Assembly (NCBI GenBank): GCA_900769795.1
Contig: CAAGHZ010000019.1
Coordinates: forward strand, 1-25,073
Origin: Clostridia bacterium
Lineage (GTDB): Bacteria; Bacillota; Clostridia; Monoglobales; Monoglobaceae
Length of the DNA: 25,073 bases
Reading direction: 5' to 3'
Shown here: one piece after another, positions 16,913-23,538 of the stretch
How positions within the stretch are numbered: the stretch's first letter is position 1
Layout of the letters: each line of letters starts with the position of its first letter
The notes under the pieces: model-generated
Told to the model about the DNA's origin: nothing
Databases searched by the model: none
What the model saw: only the letters and a program-made list of their open reading frames with translations
Translations under genes and position numbers: made by a program

Positions 16913-17001
16913 AATATATGTATTTTACAACATATTATTTTTTGAAATTTTCATATTTAGTGTTGACTTTTGTAAAAATATATGGTATTTTAACCACATA
17001 T
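16905..17001. repeat. Two imperfect direct repeats (R1, R2) in the divergent cupin/araC control region
   Basis: R1 (16905-16936) and R2 (16969-17001) share the pattern TTTGT, A-run, ATATATG, TATTTTA, then ACATAT or CACATAT, differing by a one-base insertion and a few substitutions. Their starts are 64 bp apart, about six helical turns. Each also contains an inverted pair AAAATA/TATTTT separated by 4 (R1) or 5 (R2) bases. R1 covers the -35 of the cupin promoter and R2 covers the spacer and -10 of the araC promoter. This is what paired operators for a shared regulator would look like. The A/T-richness makes some similarity expected by chance. Confidence 0.6.
16963..16991 (+). promoter_or_regulatory. 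araC promoter
   Basis: TTGACT (16963-16968) and TATTTT (16986-16991) are separated by exactly 17 nt, a good sigma-70/sigma-A arrangement. The start would be near 16998, giving a leader of about 50 nt before ATG 17050. Repeat R2 overlaps it, which would fit autorepression. Confidence 0.6.
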
Positions 17002-17033
17002 CGTGTCGAATTTCACTTTATCAATTGTCTCAC

Positions 17034-17039
17034 AAGGAG
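17034..17039 (+). promoter_or_regulatory. Ribosome binding site that fixes the araC start
   Basis: AAGGAG at 17034-17039 is 10 nt before ATG 17050. The open frame extends back to 16906, but that extra stretch runs through the promoter and repeats and has no ribosome binding site, so 17050 is the start. Confidence 0.8.
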
Positions 17040-17049
17040 TTGTACAATT

Positions 17050-17901
17050 ATGAGAAATCAATATCGCAATGTAGAGATTCCTGCACTTAATAAATTCTCT
17101 TTATCTATCTCTCACAACGATCCGCATGGCTTCTCTGTCGAAAGAGAACCCCAGTTACACATACACGAGTATTTTGAAATTTATTTCAATCTCAGTGGCG
17201 ATGTATCATTTGTTGTCGAGAACAATACATACTCTGTTTCAAGGGGAACAGTTATAATAACAAGACCCTTTGAATATCACCATTGTATTTTTCACAGTAC
17301 ATTAGAGCACGATCATTACTGTCTTCACTTCTCCTGTGCCGGAAACAAAAATTTTCTGGCACCGTTTATCGAAAGAGAAAAAGGCAAGAACAACTGCATT
17401 ACTCTCGGTAGCGAAGCTACTACGGCGTTGATAAACCATTTTGAAAAACTTATGCAATCAAACGGAACATCCGAGATAGATTCAGTTTGTCACTTCCTTC
17501 GGATTTTGCAAATCATTCAGGATAACAACCTCAGCAACGATGCTGACATCCCGATGATCATTCCCGAAAACCTTGCTAAAGTGCTTGATATCATCAACAC
17601 CTCGTACCAACATCCAATATCTGTCGCGACTCTTGCGTCGGATATATATGTAAGCATCAACACTCTTGAGAGATACTTTAAGAGATACTTAAACCTCTCT
17701 CCAACCGAGTATATTAAGCGCAAGCGCTTGTCTGCAGCGCTAACATTACTTAAAAACAACACTCCCGTATCCTCCGTCGCATCTCAATGCGGTTTTTCGG
17801 ATACTTCAAACTTTATTCAAGTTTTCAAACGGTCCTTTGGCAAAACACCTTATCAGTATTTGAAAAGTGGTCACCTTAAGGGACTTGATTTTAATGAGTA
17901 G
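17050..17901 (+). CDS. AraC-family transcriptional regulator
   Basis: A 283-residue regulator. The N-terminal half (about 15-110) is a cupin-like sugar-sensing domain (QLHIHEYFEIYFNLSGDVSF, then RGTVIITRPFEYHH). The C-terminal ~100 residues are the AraC/XylS DNA-binding domain with two helix-turn-helix units: about 193-212 (ATLASDIYVSINTLERYFKR) and 239-263 (PVSSVASQCGFSDTSNFIQV), with the family hallmark GFSDTSNFIQVFKRSFGKTP. It is the only plus-strand gene and is divergent from the cupin operon. It is the obvious candidate to control the surrounding sugar modules, through the GGTGAAT direct repeats upstream of the SDR and SGNH genes and/or the R1/R2 repeats in its own control region. Its ligand is presumably a sugar from the polysaccharide. 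Confidence 0.93.
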   Translation: MRNQYRNVEIPALNKFSLSISHNDPHGFSVEREPQLHIHEYFEIYFNLSGDVSFVVENNTYSVSRGTVIITRPFEYHHCIFHSTLEHDHYCLHFSCAGNKNFLAPFIEREKGKNNCITLGSEATTALINHFEKLMQSNGTSEIDSVCHFLRILQIIQDNNLSNDADIPMIIPENLAKVLDIINTSYQHPISVATLASDIYVSINTLERYFKRYLNLSPTEYIKRKRLSAALTLLKNNTPVSSVASQCGFSDTSNFIQVFKRSFGKTPYQYLKSGHLKGLDFNE

Positions 17902-17925
17902 GGGCGTCGGGTACGCCCCTTTTTT
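17901..17925 (+). terminator. Intrinsic terminator of araC
   Basis: GGGGCGT (17901-17907), loop CGGGT, ACGCCCC (17913-17919), then TTTTTT (17920-17925): a perfect 7-bp G/C-rich stem with a U-run. The last base of the TAG stop codon is the first base of the stem. In the opposite direction the stem is followed by TACTCATT, so it is not an obvious terminator for the convergent dehydrogenase gene. Confidence 0.92.
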
Positions 17926-17927
17926 AT

Positions 17928-18971
17928 TTAGTCAAATTCAACCATTACTTTGATTCTTTCCTGTTGATACTTCTCTGTGTTTTCAAAGAACTCAAGGCAA
18001 TCCTCAAACTTGGTTCTGTGGCTGATAAGCGGTTCTAAGCTTATGTCACTCTTTGAAATAATCTCCGCAACCTTTCCCGGTGCTCCAAAGCAGCCTGCTG
18101 CACCCTTCATGGTAACGCATCTTAAAACAAGGCTGTCAATTGGCAAATCGTTAAGAAGTTTCTCATAAAAACTAATGAGCGAAATTACGCCGTAACTCGC
18201 AACCATCTCAACTGACTGAAGCAGTGCCTGATCAGAACCTGATGTTTCAATAATCAGATTTGCACCCTTACCGCCTGTCATTTCCTTGATTGCCTCTATT
18301 GGGTCAACTTCGCGACTGTTGATTGTATGAGTTGCACCGATTTCTATAGCCTTCTGAAGTTTGTTATTTCTTCTGCCAACCATAATAACCTTTTCTGCAC
18401 CGAAGCTTCTTGCAAACCATACCGACGCCATACCGATTGCACCTGTACCAACTACTGCAACTACTGTATCTTTTGTGATTTTAACATCACGGAATGCATC
18501 ATAAGCAATTGCCATAGGCTCAATAAGAGCAGCTTCATCAAGTGTAACATTGTCGGGAACTTTAAACAAGTGTCTCTCAGGCATCAACACATACTCTGCA
18601 AAAGAACCATCCCATGTATTAACTGTACCAAGTGACTTAATTTCTTTACAATCAGCGTAAATTCCGTCTTTACAAGCCTGACACTTTCCGCAGGCTACGC
18701 CACTGTCAGATACAACTCTGTCACCCGGCTTGAAGTTTTTAACCTCTTCGCCTACAGACTCAATAACACCTGACCACTCGTGTCCGATACGAACGGGATA
18801 TTTTATAGAGCCATCTCTGACAAAACTTGACTCTCCGGTGTATATCGAAAGGTCTGTCGCACAGATACCCGCGCGGGCAACTTTTACAAGGGCTAAATCG
18901 CCGGTCGCCTTTGGAGTTTCAACTTCAACAATTTTCGCGTCACGCGGATTTTCTATAACTAAAACTTTCAT
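17928..18971 (-). CDS. Zinc-dependent medium-chain alcohol/polyol dehydrogenase
   Basis: A 347-residue cytoplasmic MDR-family dehydrogenase that oxidises a hydroxyl of a sugar, polyol or sugar acid. Catalytic zinc ligands: Cys37 (GICATD), His64-Glu65 (IGHEWSGVIESVG) and probably Glu151. Four structural zinc cysteines are at 94, 97, 100 and 108 (CGKCQACKDGIYADC). The Rossmann glycine motif VVGTGAIG is at 173-180. After the second strand the sequence reads VGRRNNK, with Arg rather than an acidic residue, which favours NADP(H) over NAD(H) by inference. It resembles sorbitol, threonine and galactitol dehydrogenases; the substrate is unknown. Start: AGGAGG 6-7 nt upstream. It is the last gene of the SDR-hydrolase-ADH operon, 27 nt after the hydrolase, and converges on araC. 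Confidence 0.92.
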   Translation of the reverse strand: MKVLVIENPRDAKIVEVETPKATGDLALVKVARAGICATDLSIYTGESSFVRDGSIKYPVRIGHEWSGVIESVGEEVKNFKPGDRVVSDSGVACGKCQACKDGIYADCKEIKSLGTVNTWDGSFAEYVLMPERHLFKVPDNVTLDEAALIEPMAIAYDAFRDVKITKDTVVAVVGTGAIGMASVWFARSFGAEKVIMVGRRNNKLQKAIEIGATHTINSREVDPIEAIKEMTGGKGANLIIETSGSDQALLQSVEMVASYGVISLISFYEKLLNDLPIDSLVLRCVTMKGAAGCFGAPGKVAEIISKSDISLEPLISHRTKFEDCLEFFENTEKYQQERIKVMVEFD

Positions 18972-18998
18972 TTCTTATCCTCCTGATTTTTACATGCG

Positions 18999-19754
18999 CT
19001 ATTTAGAAAGCAACATTCCTTCTCCCGGTCTCATTATGTAATATTTCTGACCGCACTTTTTCATTTCGTCAATAAACTCACCCGGATTTCCGTAATGTTC
19101 ACAGAAATTCCAAAAATGACAAGGAACCGTAAGCTTTGCATTTACATCACCCGCCGCCTTTGCAGCGTCTTTTGAGTCCATATTTCCAAAAGCACCGTTG
19201 ATGGGCGGTATAAACAAATCAACTCCATTGAGTTCAGGATTTGCAAAGTTATCACCGCGATAGCAAGTATCGCCCGCAATATAAATCTTATAACCATTTG
19301 CTGTTATCAAAAGTCCGATCGCATCAGGTGTGTCCACACCATGGTCACAAGCCACAGCTTTAATTGTAACACCTGCAGCATCAACCTCGTCGCCCACTTT
19401 TATGTATGTAACTTTTTCAACAATGTTGAGCTTTTCACATTCCGCCTTTACGTCATAAGCCGCAATAAGCTGAGTTTTGTCACTCATCAACATGGGAACC
19501 GCATCAACATCGAAGTGGTCGTAATGTGCGTGGGTTGATACTATGTAGTCAAATTCCACATCATAAGGCTGAAGAATGTATGGGAGCACACGCTTGAATC
19601 CAAAGTATCTCTCACAGCAGTTTGAAAGGTAAAGGTCAATACCAATGAGTTTACCCTCCGGAGTTTTGATTATAAATCCTGCCTGGCCTGCCCAGAAAAC
19701 ACCAACGCCATCCTTCGGAACCGCCATACCTCTTATATCATTTGCAAATTTCAT
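18999..19754 (-). CDS. UlaG-like metallo-beta-lactamase-fold hydrolase
   Basis: A 251-residue cytoplasmic metallo-hydrolase. The metal-binding motif STHAHYDHFD provides His75, His77, Asp79 and His80; further likely ligands are His138 (ACDHGVDTPD), Asp162 (IAGDTCYRGD) and His213 (VPCHFWN). The pattern resembles the UlaG branch, whose founding member is L-ascorbate-6-phosphate lactonase, but no other ascorbate gene (UlaABC transport, UlaDEF) is present. Because it lies between two sugar dehydrogenases, opening of a sugar lactone formed by one of them is a reasonable inference. Phosphodiesterase-type activity, known in related folds, is an alternative. It starts 19 nt after the SDR stop with AGGGG upstream. 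Confidence 0.85.
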   Translation of the reverse strand: MKFANDIRGMAVPKDGVGVFWAGQAGFIIKTPEGKLIGIDLYLSNCCERYFGFKRVLPYILQPYDVEFDYIVSTHAHYDHFDVDAVPMLMSDKTQLIAAYDVKAECEKLNIVEKVTYIKVGDEVDAAGVTIKAVACDHGVDTPDAIGLLITANGYKIYIAGDTCYRGDNFANPELNGVDLFIPPINGAFGNMDSKDAAKAAGDVNAKLTVPCHFWNFCEHYGNPGEFIDEMKKCGQKYYIMRPGEGMLLSK

Positions 19755-19773
19755 TTCTCAGGCACCCCTTATC

Positions 19774-20538
19774 TTAAAAGTCTCTCATGAATCCGCCTGC
19801 GGTCCATCCACCATCAACAGGAAGAACTGCACCTGTAATATAACTTGCTCTGTCTGACGCAAGGAACATTACTGCATCTGCAATTTCTTTAGGGATTGCC
19901 TGTCTGCTCATAGGAATGTGAGCAAGTAAGCCCTGCATAACCTTATCGTCCTTCCAGAGTTCATTAGTAACAGCAATACCAACCGAACCCGGAGCAATTA
20001 CGTTTACTCTGATCTTCTTGGGAGCAAGTTCAAGCGCCATAGCTCTTGAAAGGTTGTTAACCCCTGCCTTTGCCGCCGCAAAAGAACACTGATTGCGAAG
20101 AGGATTAATACCAACAACTGAACTGATGTTTATGATCGATCCGCCTTCTTCTCCCATTACAGGTATAGCCGCTTTGCTGATGTTATATACGCCGCCAAGA
20201 TCTACATCCTGAATCTTATCCCACCATTCATCAGAGAAGTTCTCAAGAGTGTTTCTCTGATCAGGTCCTACGTTTATTCCGGCGTTGTTTACCAGAACAT
20301 CTATCTTGCCATATGTATTCTTCACTGTCTCAATTGCTGCCTTAACAGCATCGCGATCAGTAAGGTCAAAATCAAGTCCAAGAACATTGTCACGATCTTT
20401 TGCATATTCTACGCAGCCTCTGATATCGCAAGCTACAACGTTCGCTCCGCTTTCCGCAAAAGCTTCAACCATCGCTTTTCCAAGTCCGCCTGCAGCACCA
20501 GTCACAATTACGGTTTTGTCTTTAAAGTTAATTTCCAT
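19774..20538 (-). CDS. Short-chain dehydrogenase/reductase with Phe at the catalytic Tyr position
   Basis: A 254-residue SDR-family protein. Cofactor motif TGAAGGLG (13-20), Asp39 in VVACDI (suggesting NAD), NNAG (85-88), catalytic-type Ser140 in NISS, and Lys157. The classical YxxxK reads FAAAK: residue 153 is Phe (codon TTT at 20082-20080). The spacing Ser140-153 is the usual 13, so this is truly the catalytic position. In studied SDRs loss of this Tyr almost abolishes activity. The rest is intact (PGSVGIAVTNELWKDD, ITGAVLPVDGGWTAGG), resembling KduD or gluconate 5-dehydrogenase. It may use a different acid/base, be a non-catalytic binder, or be decaying. It is the first gene of the operon, with GGAGG 9 nt before ATG. 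Confidence 0.9.
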   Translation of the reverse strand: MEINFKDKTVIVTGAAGGLGKAMVEAFAESGANVVACDIRGCVEYAKDRDNVLGLDFDLTDRDAVKAAIETVKNTYGKIDVLVNNAGINVGPDQRNTLENFSDEWWDKIQDVDLGGVYNISKAAIPVMGEEGGSIINISSVVGINPLRNQCSFAAAKAGVNNLSRAMALELAPKKIRVNVIAPGSVGIAVTNELWKDDKVMQGLLAHIPMSRQAIPKEIADAVMFLASDRASYITGAVLPVDGGWTAGGFMRDF

Positions 20539-20571
20539 ATGTCATTACCTCCACATTTTTCACAACACGCC

Positions 20572-20597
20572 TAGTGTATATTATATATTATACACTA
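20572..20597. promoter_or_regulatory. Inverted repeat over the -10 of the SDR operon promoter
   Basis: TAGTGTATA (20572-20580) and TATACACTA (20589-20597) are perfect 9-bp inverted arms around 8 A/T bases. The minus-strand TATAAT (20592-20587) lies inside it. It could be a repressor site blocking RNA polymerase; A/T-rich chance symmetry is the alternative, although the outer bases TAGTG/CACTA are less trivial. Confidence 0.5.
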
Positions 20598-20649
20598 ATA
20601 CTATAACTAATAATATATAAAATTCACCAACAATTATATGGTATTCACC
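20587..20649 (-). promoter_or_regulatory. SDR operon promoter with two GGTGAAT direct repeats (AraC-type activator site)
   Basis: On the minus strand GGTGAAT occurs at 20649-20643 and again at 20628-20622, 21 bp apart, as AGGTGAAT and TTGGTGAAT. Exactly 32 bp after the second TTGGTG is a perfect -10 TATAAT (20592-20587). There is no good -35, as expected for an activator-dependent promoter. The same layout occurs upstream of the SGNH gene. Confidence 0.65.
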
Positions 20650-20675
20650 TACAAATTGCACAAAAACAACAGATT

Positions 20676-21584
20676 TTATTTGTTAAGGAAATTTATGTCA
20701 ATTTTAAACGAAATTTCACCTTTTGACGGTATCGAAAACTCAATGCCTCTTTTACCTGCTTCAACAGGTGAATCGTATGGAATGTTACACGGTTCAACTG
20801 CTGCATTATACATATTTTTGAAGCCTCCGTTGTTCATCCACACGCCAATATACGGAAGCATCTCCGGATCATAGGAAAGTTTTATTCCTGTGCCATTTTT
20901 ATCATCAACATATCCGCAAAAGCCTTCATTGAGTTTGCTTGTGAAATAGTATTTGTACGCCTCCCCTCCCGAAACAAAAGGAGAAGATATCAAAGATTGT
21001 TCATCAAGCTTTAAAACATCACCCGATTTGCCGAGCCTTGCCGTCTCGTCAAACATAATTTCAACCATCTCATCATTGCCGATTCCGGCAATTACTCTGC
21101 CGCCCGGCACTGCCGCAAACATCGTATGAAGAGCCCACAAACACGGGAGTTTTTCATCTCTCATGTTTTCTATCCGATACTCTATACACGCACCGCCATC
21201 ATCATTTTCGGTCACTGTTTTTGTATACTTATATCCGCACTCTGCAGAAGCATAAGTCATCACAACCGAACCTTCGGATTCTTCAAAGCTGTGAGACACT
21301 CTGCACACCTCACCATGGCATGGATACTCATACCCATTACACACGCAAGGGTCGATGGTCGGGAACATTTCATCCGCTCCCGACACTTCGCCCTCAACAT
21401 AAGAATCTCCGAGTCTGATTGGTATGTAGTGGGGATTTTCATCCTGCGCAAGCCACTCTCTGTCCCAATTGTCCTTTATAGAAACAAGCTTTCCGCCATT
21501 GTCCGGCAGATATGTAAATCTCAGCTTTTCTGTGTTTATACAAATGCCCTCTATATCCTTAAATCTGACTTTTTCAACCTTCAT
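20676..21584 (-). CDS. Aldose 1-epimerase-like (galactose-mutarotase fold) protein
   Basis: A 302-residue cytoplasmic protein of the galactose-mutarotase-like beta-sandwich superfamily. Features include the early LPDNGGKLVSI (26-36), the central CLWALHTMFAAVPGG with a family-typical His, and the C-terminal YNAAVEPCNIPYDS segment, where the conserved Glu is the candidate catalytic base. It would interconvert anomers of a free sugar or sugar acid, or bind a carbohydrate. It starts 21 nt after the F5/8C gene with GGAGGGG 6 nt before ATG, so it is in module 1. No terminator is visible after its stop at 20676; the next promoter (SDR operon) begins about 30 nt further on. The exact subfamily and substrate are unknown. 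Confidence 0.8.
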   Translation of the reverse strand: MKVEKVRFKDIEGICINTEKLRFTYLPDNGGKLVSIKDNWDREWLAQDENPHYIPIRLGDSYVEGEVSGADEMFPTIDPCVCNGYEYPCHGEVCRVSHSFEESEGSVVMTYASAECGYKYTKTVTENDDGGACIEYRIENMRDEKLPCLWALHTMFAAVPGGRVIAGIGNDEMVEIMFDETARLGKSGDVLKLDEQSLISSPFVSGGEAYKYYFTSKLNEGFCGYVDDKNGTGIKLSYDPEMLPYIGVWMNNGGFKNMYNAAVEPCNIPYDSPVEAGKRGIEFSIPSKGEISFKIDINFLNK

Positions 21585-21605
21585 AAAATCCCCTCCAATC
21601 GCCCT

Positions 21606-22124
21606 TTAGCCGTATATCTTTACCTCACTGATTTCAATCCAGGGGATAAAGTTTGATGCATCACAGAAGTTTTCGCAAAGTTCGATTCTTACGTACTTTG
21701 CATTAACCGGCGCGTCAAGAACAACCTCCTGCCAGCCTTCTTCTTTGATAACATTCATGCTTGCAATCTTATGCCATTCAACAGAATTAATGTCATCGCC
21801 TTCTCTGCGGAGTTTTCTCGGCTCATCTGTGTTGCTTATATAGATATTTACAACCTTCGCAAGTTCTTCAAGAACACTGATGTCAAGGCCAACGTTTTTG
21901 TAGAAGTTAAAGCGTGAAATTGTCTGCTCTTCACCAAAAAAACCAAGCACAACATCCGCTGTTGTCTCAGAGTTTGCGCCCCATGTTCCACCGCACCTGG
22001 TTGTATCGTCGTCAATAATGTTGTTTACCCAGAATGTCGGATCCTTCTCTGTAACATTTGTCCACTCAACTCTTGTGTAGTAAGAACCATCACGTCTTAC
22101 TCCGTACTTTACTTCATTTGCCAT
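21606..22124 (-). CDS. Stand-alone F5/8 type C (discoidin)-like protein without signal peptide
   Basis: A 172-residue protein that looks like a single discoidin/F5-8C beta-sandwich: WVNNIIDDDTTRCGGTWG, a beta core (TADVVLGFFGEEQTISRFNF), VVNIYISNTDEPRKL, WQEVVLDAPVNAKYVRIEL and the closing strand WIEISEVKIYG. Such domains normally bind sugars outside the cell, yet the start (MANEVKYGVRR) has no hydrophobic signal and the ribosome binding site AAGGAG (9-10 nt upstream) fixes that start. It lies between SGNH hydrolase and epimerase genes, so it may bind sugars inside the cell or assist a neighbouring enzyme. Its fold resembles the C-terminal domain of the secreted lyase, but sequence similarity between the two is weak by eye. 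The function is inferred. Confidence 0.7.
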   Translation of the reverse strand: MANEVKYGVRRDGSYYTRVEWTNVTEKDPTFWVNNIIDDDTTRCGGTWGANSETTADVVLGFFGEEQTISRFNFYKNVGLDISVLEELAKVVNIYISNTDEPRKLRREGDDINSVEWHKIASMNVIKEEGWQEVVLDAPVNAKYVRIELCENFCDASNFIPWIEISEVKIYG

Positions 22125-22194
22125 GATAAAAAATCTCCTTTTCTTTTACTCAGATTTTATATAATCTATAATTTTATTTTACCCTTATATCCCG

Positions 22195-22229
22195 TTATAG
22201 CAGTTATTTTCGACAAATAACTGCTATAA
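22195..22229 (-). promoter_or_regulatory. Perfect 15-bp intercistronic hairpin between SGNH and F5/8C genes
   Basis: The arms TTATAGCAGTTATTT (22195-22209) and AAATAACTGCTATAA (22215-22229) are perfectly complementary around TCGAC. It lies 16 nt after the SGNH stop. The transcribed strand continues CGGGATATAAGGG, without a U-run, so it is not a standard terminator. It may stabilise the upstream mRNA or be an RNA-processing site. Confidence 0.75.
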
Positions 22230-22245
22230 GCGTTTATGTTGATAT

Positions 22246-22938
22246 TTACTTTCCTTCCGCCATTGACAAAAGTTTTGCAGCAACTCTCTCTGCAAGCCAA
22301 ATATGCCCCTTTGGATTCGGGTGACATCCGTCGCTTGTAAGTTCTTGCCATACAAAGTCAGAATCTGTATACAAATCAAGAATATTAACGCCTGCCTCAG
22401 TTGCAGCTTTAACAAGGTACTCTGCATACTCTCCAATATGGTGTCCGTTGTAGTTAAGTTCTGATGTGTCATGCTCTGACTTGTCTTTGAAATCCGCACC
22501 ACCAAGGAAGTTGCCGATACCATGGTGAGGATATGGTGTCACAATAAGAATATTAGACGCATCATTCACCTCTTTGCAGTGCTCTATGATATGATCTACT
22601 GCAACGGTAAAATATTTTTCATCTGTCTCATTGACATCTTCCGGTGCAATTTTACAATCGCTCCAGAAATAATCATTTGTTCCGCCAAAGATAACTATGT
22701 AATCAGCGTTGTCAACAAGATGTACTCTGTCAATATAAGCATTATCATCACTGTTATTAAGGCCGGCTCTTGCTACGAGAGTACCTGTGATACCGTAGTT
22801 TTCTTCAATTGCACCAAGCATTTTGCTTGTAACCGTAGAAAATCTGTCCTCCCTGTTTTCGAGACCATAACCCAAGGTGATACTATCACCTAAAAAGGCA
22901 ATCTTTTTACCCTTTAGAAGTTCTTTGGATGTGTTCAT
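22246..22938 (-). CDS. SGNH/GDSL-type hydrolase, probable carbohydrate esterase
   Basis: A 230-residue serine hydrolase of the SGNH superfamily. Block I is FLGDSITLGYG with nucleophile Ser19; the Gly of block II is probably in RAGLNNSD; block III is FGGTNDYF (84-91) with Asn88; block V is DGCHPNPKGH with Asp203 and His206. All catalytic elements are present. There is no signal peptide, so it acts inside the cell, probably removing acetyl or similar ester groups from imported oligosaccharides. The open frame extends to 22995, but GGAGGGG 5 nt before ATG 22938 fixes the start. It is the first gene of module 1, with the GGTGAAT-type promoter upstream. The ester substrate is not known. Confidence 0.88.
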   Translation of the reverse strand: MNTSKELLKGKKIAFLGDSITLGYGLENREDRFSTVTSKMLGAIEENYGITGTLVARAGLNNSDDNAYIDRVHLVDNADYIVIFGGTNDYFWSDCKIAPEDVNETDEKYFTVAVDHIIEHCKEVNDASNILIVTPYPHHGIGNFLGGADFKDKSEHDTSELNYNGHHIGEYAEYLVKAATEAGVNILDLYTDSDFVWQELTSDGCHPNPKGHIWLAERVAAKLLSMAEGK

Positions 22939-22975
22939 TTTTACCCCTCCGAAGCATAATTTTTTTACTACTGTA

Positions 22976-23037
22976 ATTTTATCAAAAATCATCACAAAAA
23001 TATATCATTTATTCACCAAAAAATATTTAAATTCACC
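22976..23037 (-). promoter_or_regulatory. SGNH operon promoter with two GGTGAAT direct repeats (AraC-type activator site)
   Basis: On the minus strand GGTGAAT occurs at 23037-23031 and 23017-23011, 20 bp apart, as AGGTGAAT and TTGGTGAAT. The -10 TAAAAT (22981-22976) begins exactly 32 bp after the second TTGGTG, the same distance as at the SDR operon promoter. The first repeat begins 1 nt after the rlmH stop codon. No good -35 is present. Confidence 0.65.
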
Positions 23038-23038
23038 T

Positions 23039-23521
23039 CTATTTGTGGTATTTGCCACCACTTGAGATATTAAAAGCACGATAGGTTTGCTCAAGCAAAA
23101 TTACCCTCATTAACTGATGCGGAAAAGTCATTCTTGAAAAACTGATTTTGTAGTTGGCGCGCTTCTTTATTTCCTCGGAAATCCCCATTGATCCGCCAAT
23201 AACAAAAGTGAGGTTTCCTCCCCCTTCAACCGCTGATTTTTCAATAAACTCCGAAAATCCTTCCGAGTCATATTCCTTGCCCTCTATACAAAGCGCCGCT
23301 ACGCATCCGCTCTTCGGCAATTTATCTGCAATTCTTGCTCCCTCTTTCTCCAGAACAAGTGCCCTCTCTCTTTCGCTCGGGTTATCCGGAGTCGGCTCAT
23401 CTTTTACCTCGATTATGTTCAAATTACAATACCTGCAGAGCCTCTTTGAATACTCCGCTATCGCATCCGTAAAATATTTTTCTTTTATTTTTCCAACAGC
23501 TATAACTGTAATGCTTAGCAT
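23039..23521 (-). CDS. rlmH: 23S rRNA (pseudouridine-1915-N3) methyltransferase RlmH
   Basis: A 160-residue SPOUT-family methyltransferase that methylates a pseudouridine in helix 69 of 23S rRNA. It shows the full family pattern: MLSITVIAVGKIKEKY at the start, the SAM-binding loop FVIGGSMGIS (106-115), then SRMTFPHQLMRVILLEQTYRA and the terminal YHK. The length (160) is typical. The frame extends upstream to 23581, but the family N-terminus and a GGGGG site 6-7 nt before ATG 23521 fix the start. It follows the walR-like gene after a strong hairpin; in Bacillus, rlmH (yydA) also lies near the walRK region, so this neighbourhood is partly conserved. Confidence 0.97.
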   Translation of the reverse strand: MLSITVIAVGKIKEKYFTDAIAEYSKRLCRYCNLNIIEVKDEPTPDNPSERERALVLEKEGARIADKLPKSGCVAALCIEGKEYDSEGFSEFIEKSAVEGGGNLTFVIGGSMGISEEIKKRANYKISFSRMTFPHQLMRVILLEQTYRAFNISSGGKYHK

Positions 23522-23538
23522 TTTTATCCCCCTATCAT

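Noticed and set aside
16906..17049. 48-codon N-terminal extension of the AraC reading frame
   Set aside because: It overlaps the promoter and repeat region and lacks a ribosome binding site, whereas AAGGAG precedes ATG 17050.
17901..17925. The araC terminator as a bidirectional terminator for the dehydrogenase operon
   Set aside because: On the minus strand the stem is followed by TACTCATT rather than a U-run, so only plus-strand termination is supported.
20760..20775. Additional GGTGAAT on the plus strand inside the epimerase gene (also one inside the LplB-type permease gene)
   Set aside because: Single copies within coding sequence, without a partner repeat or -10 at the expected distance.
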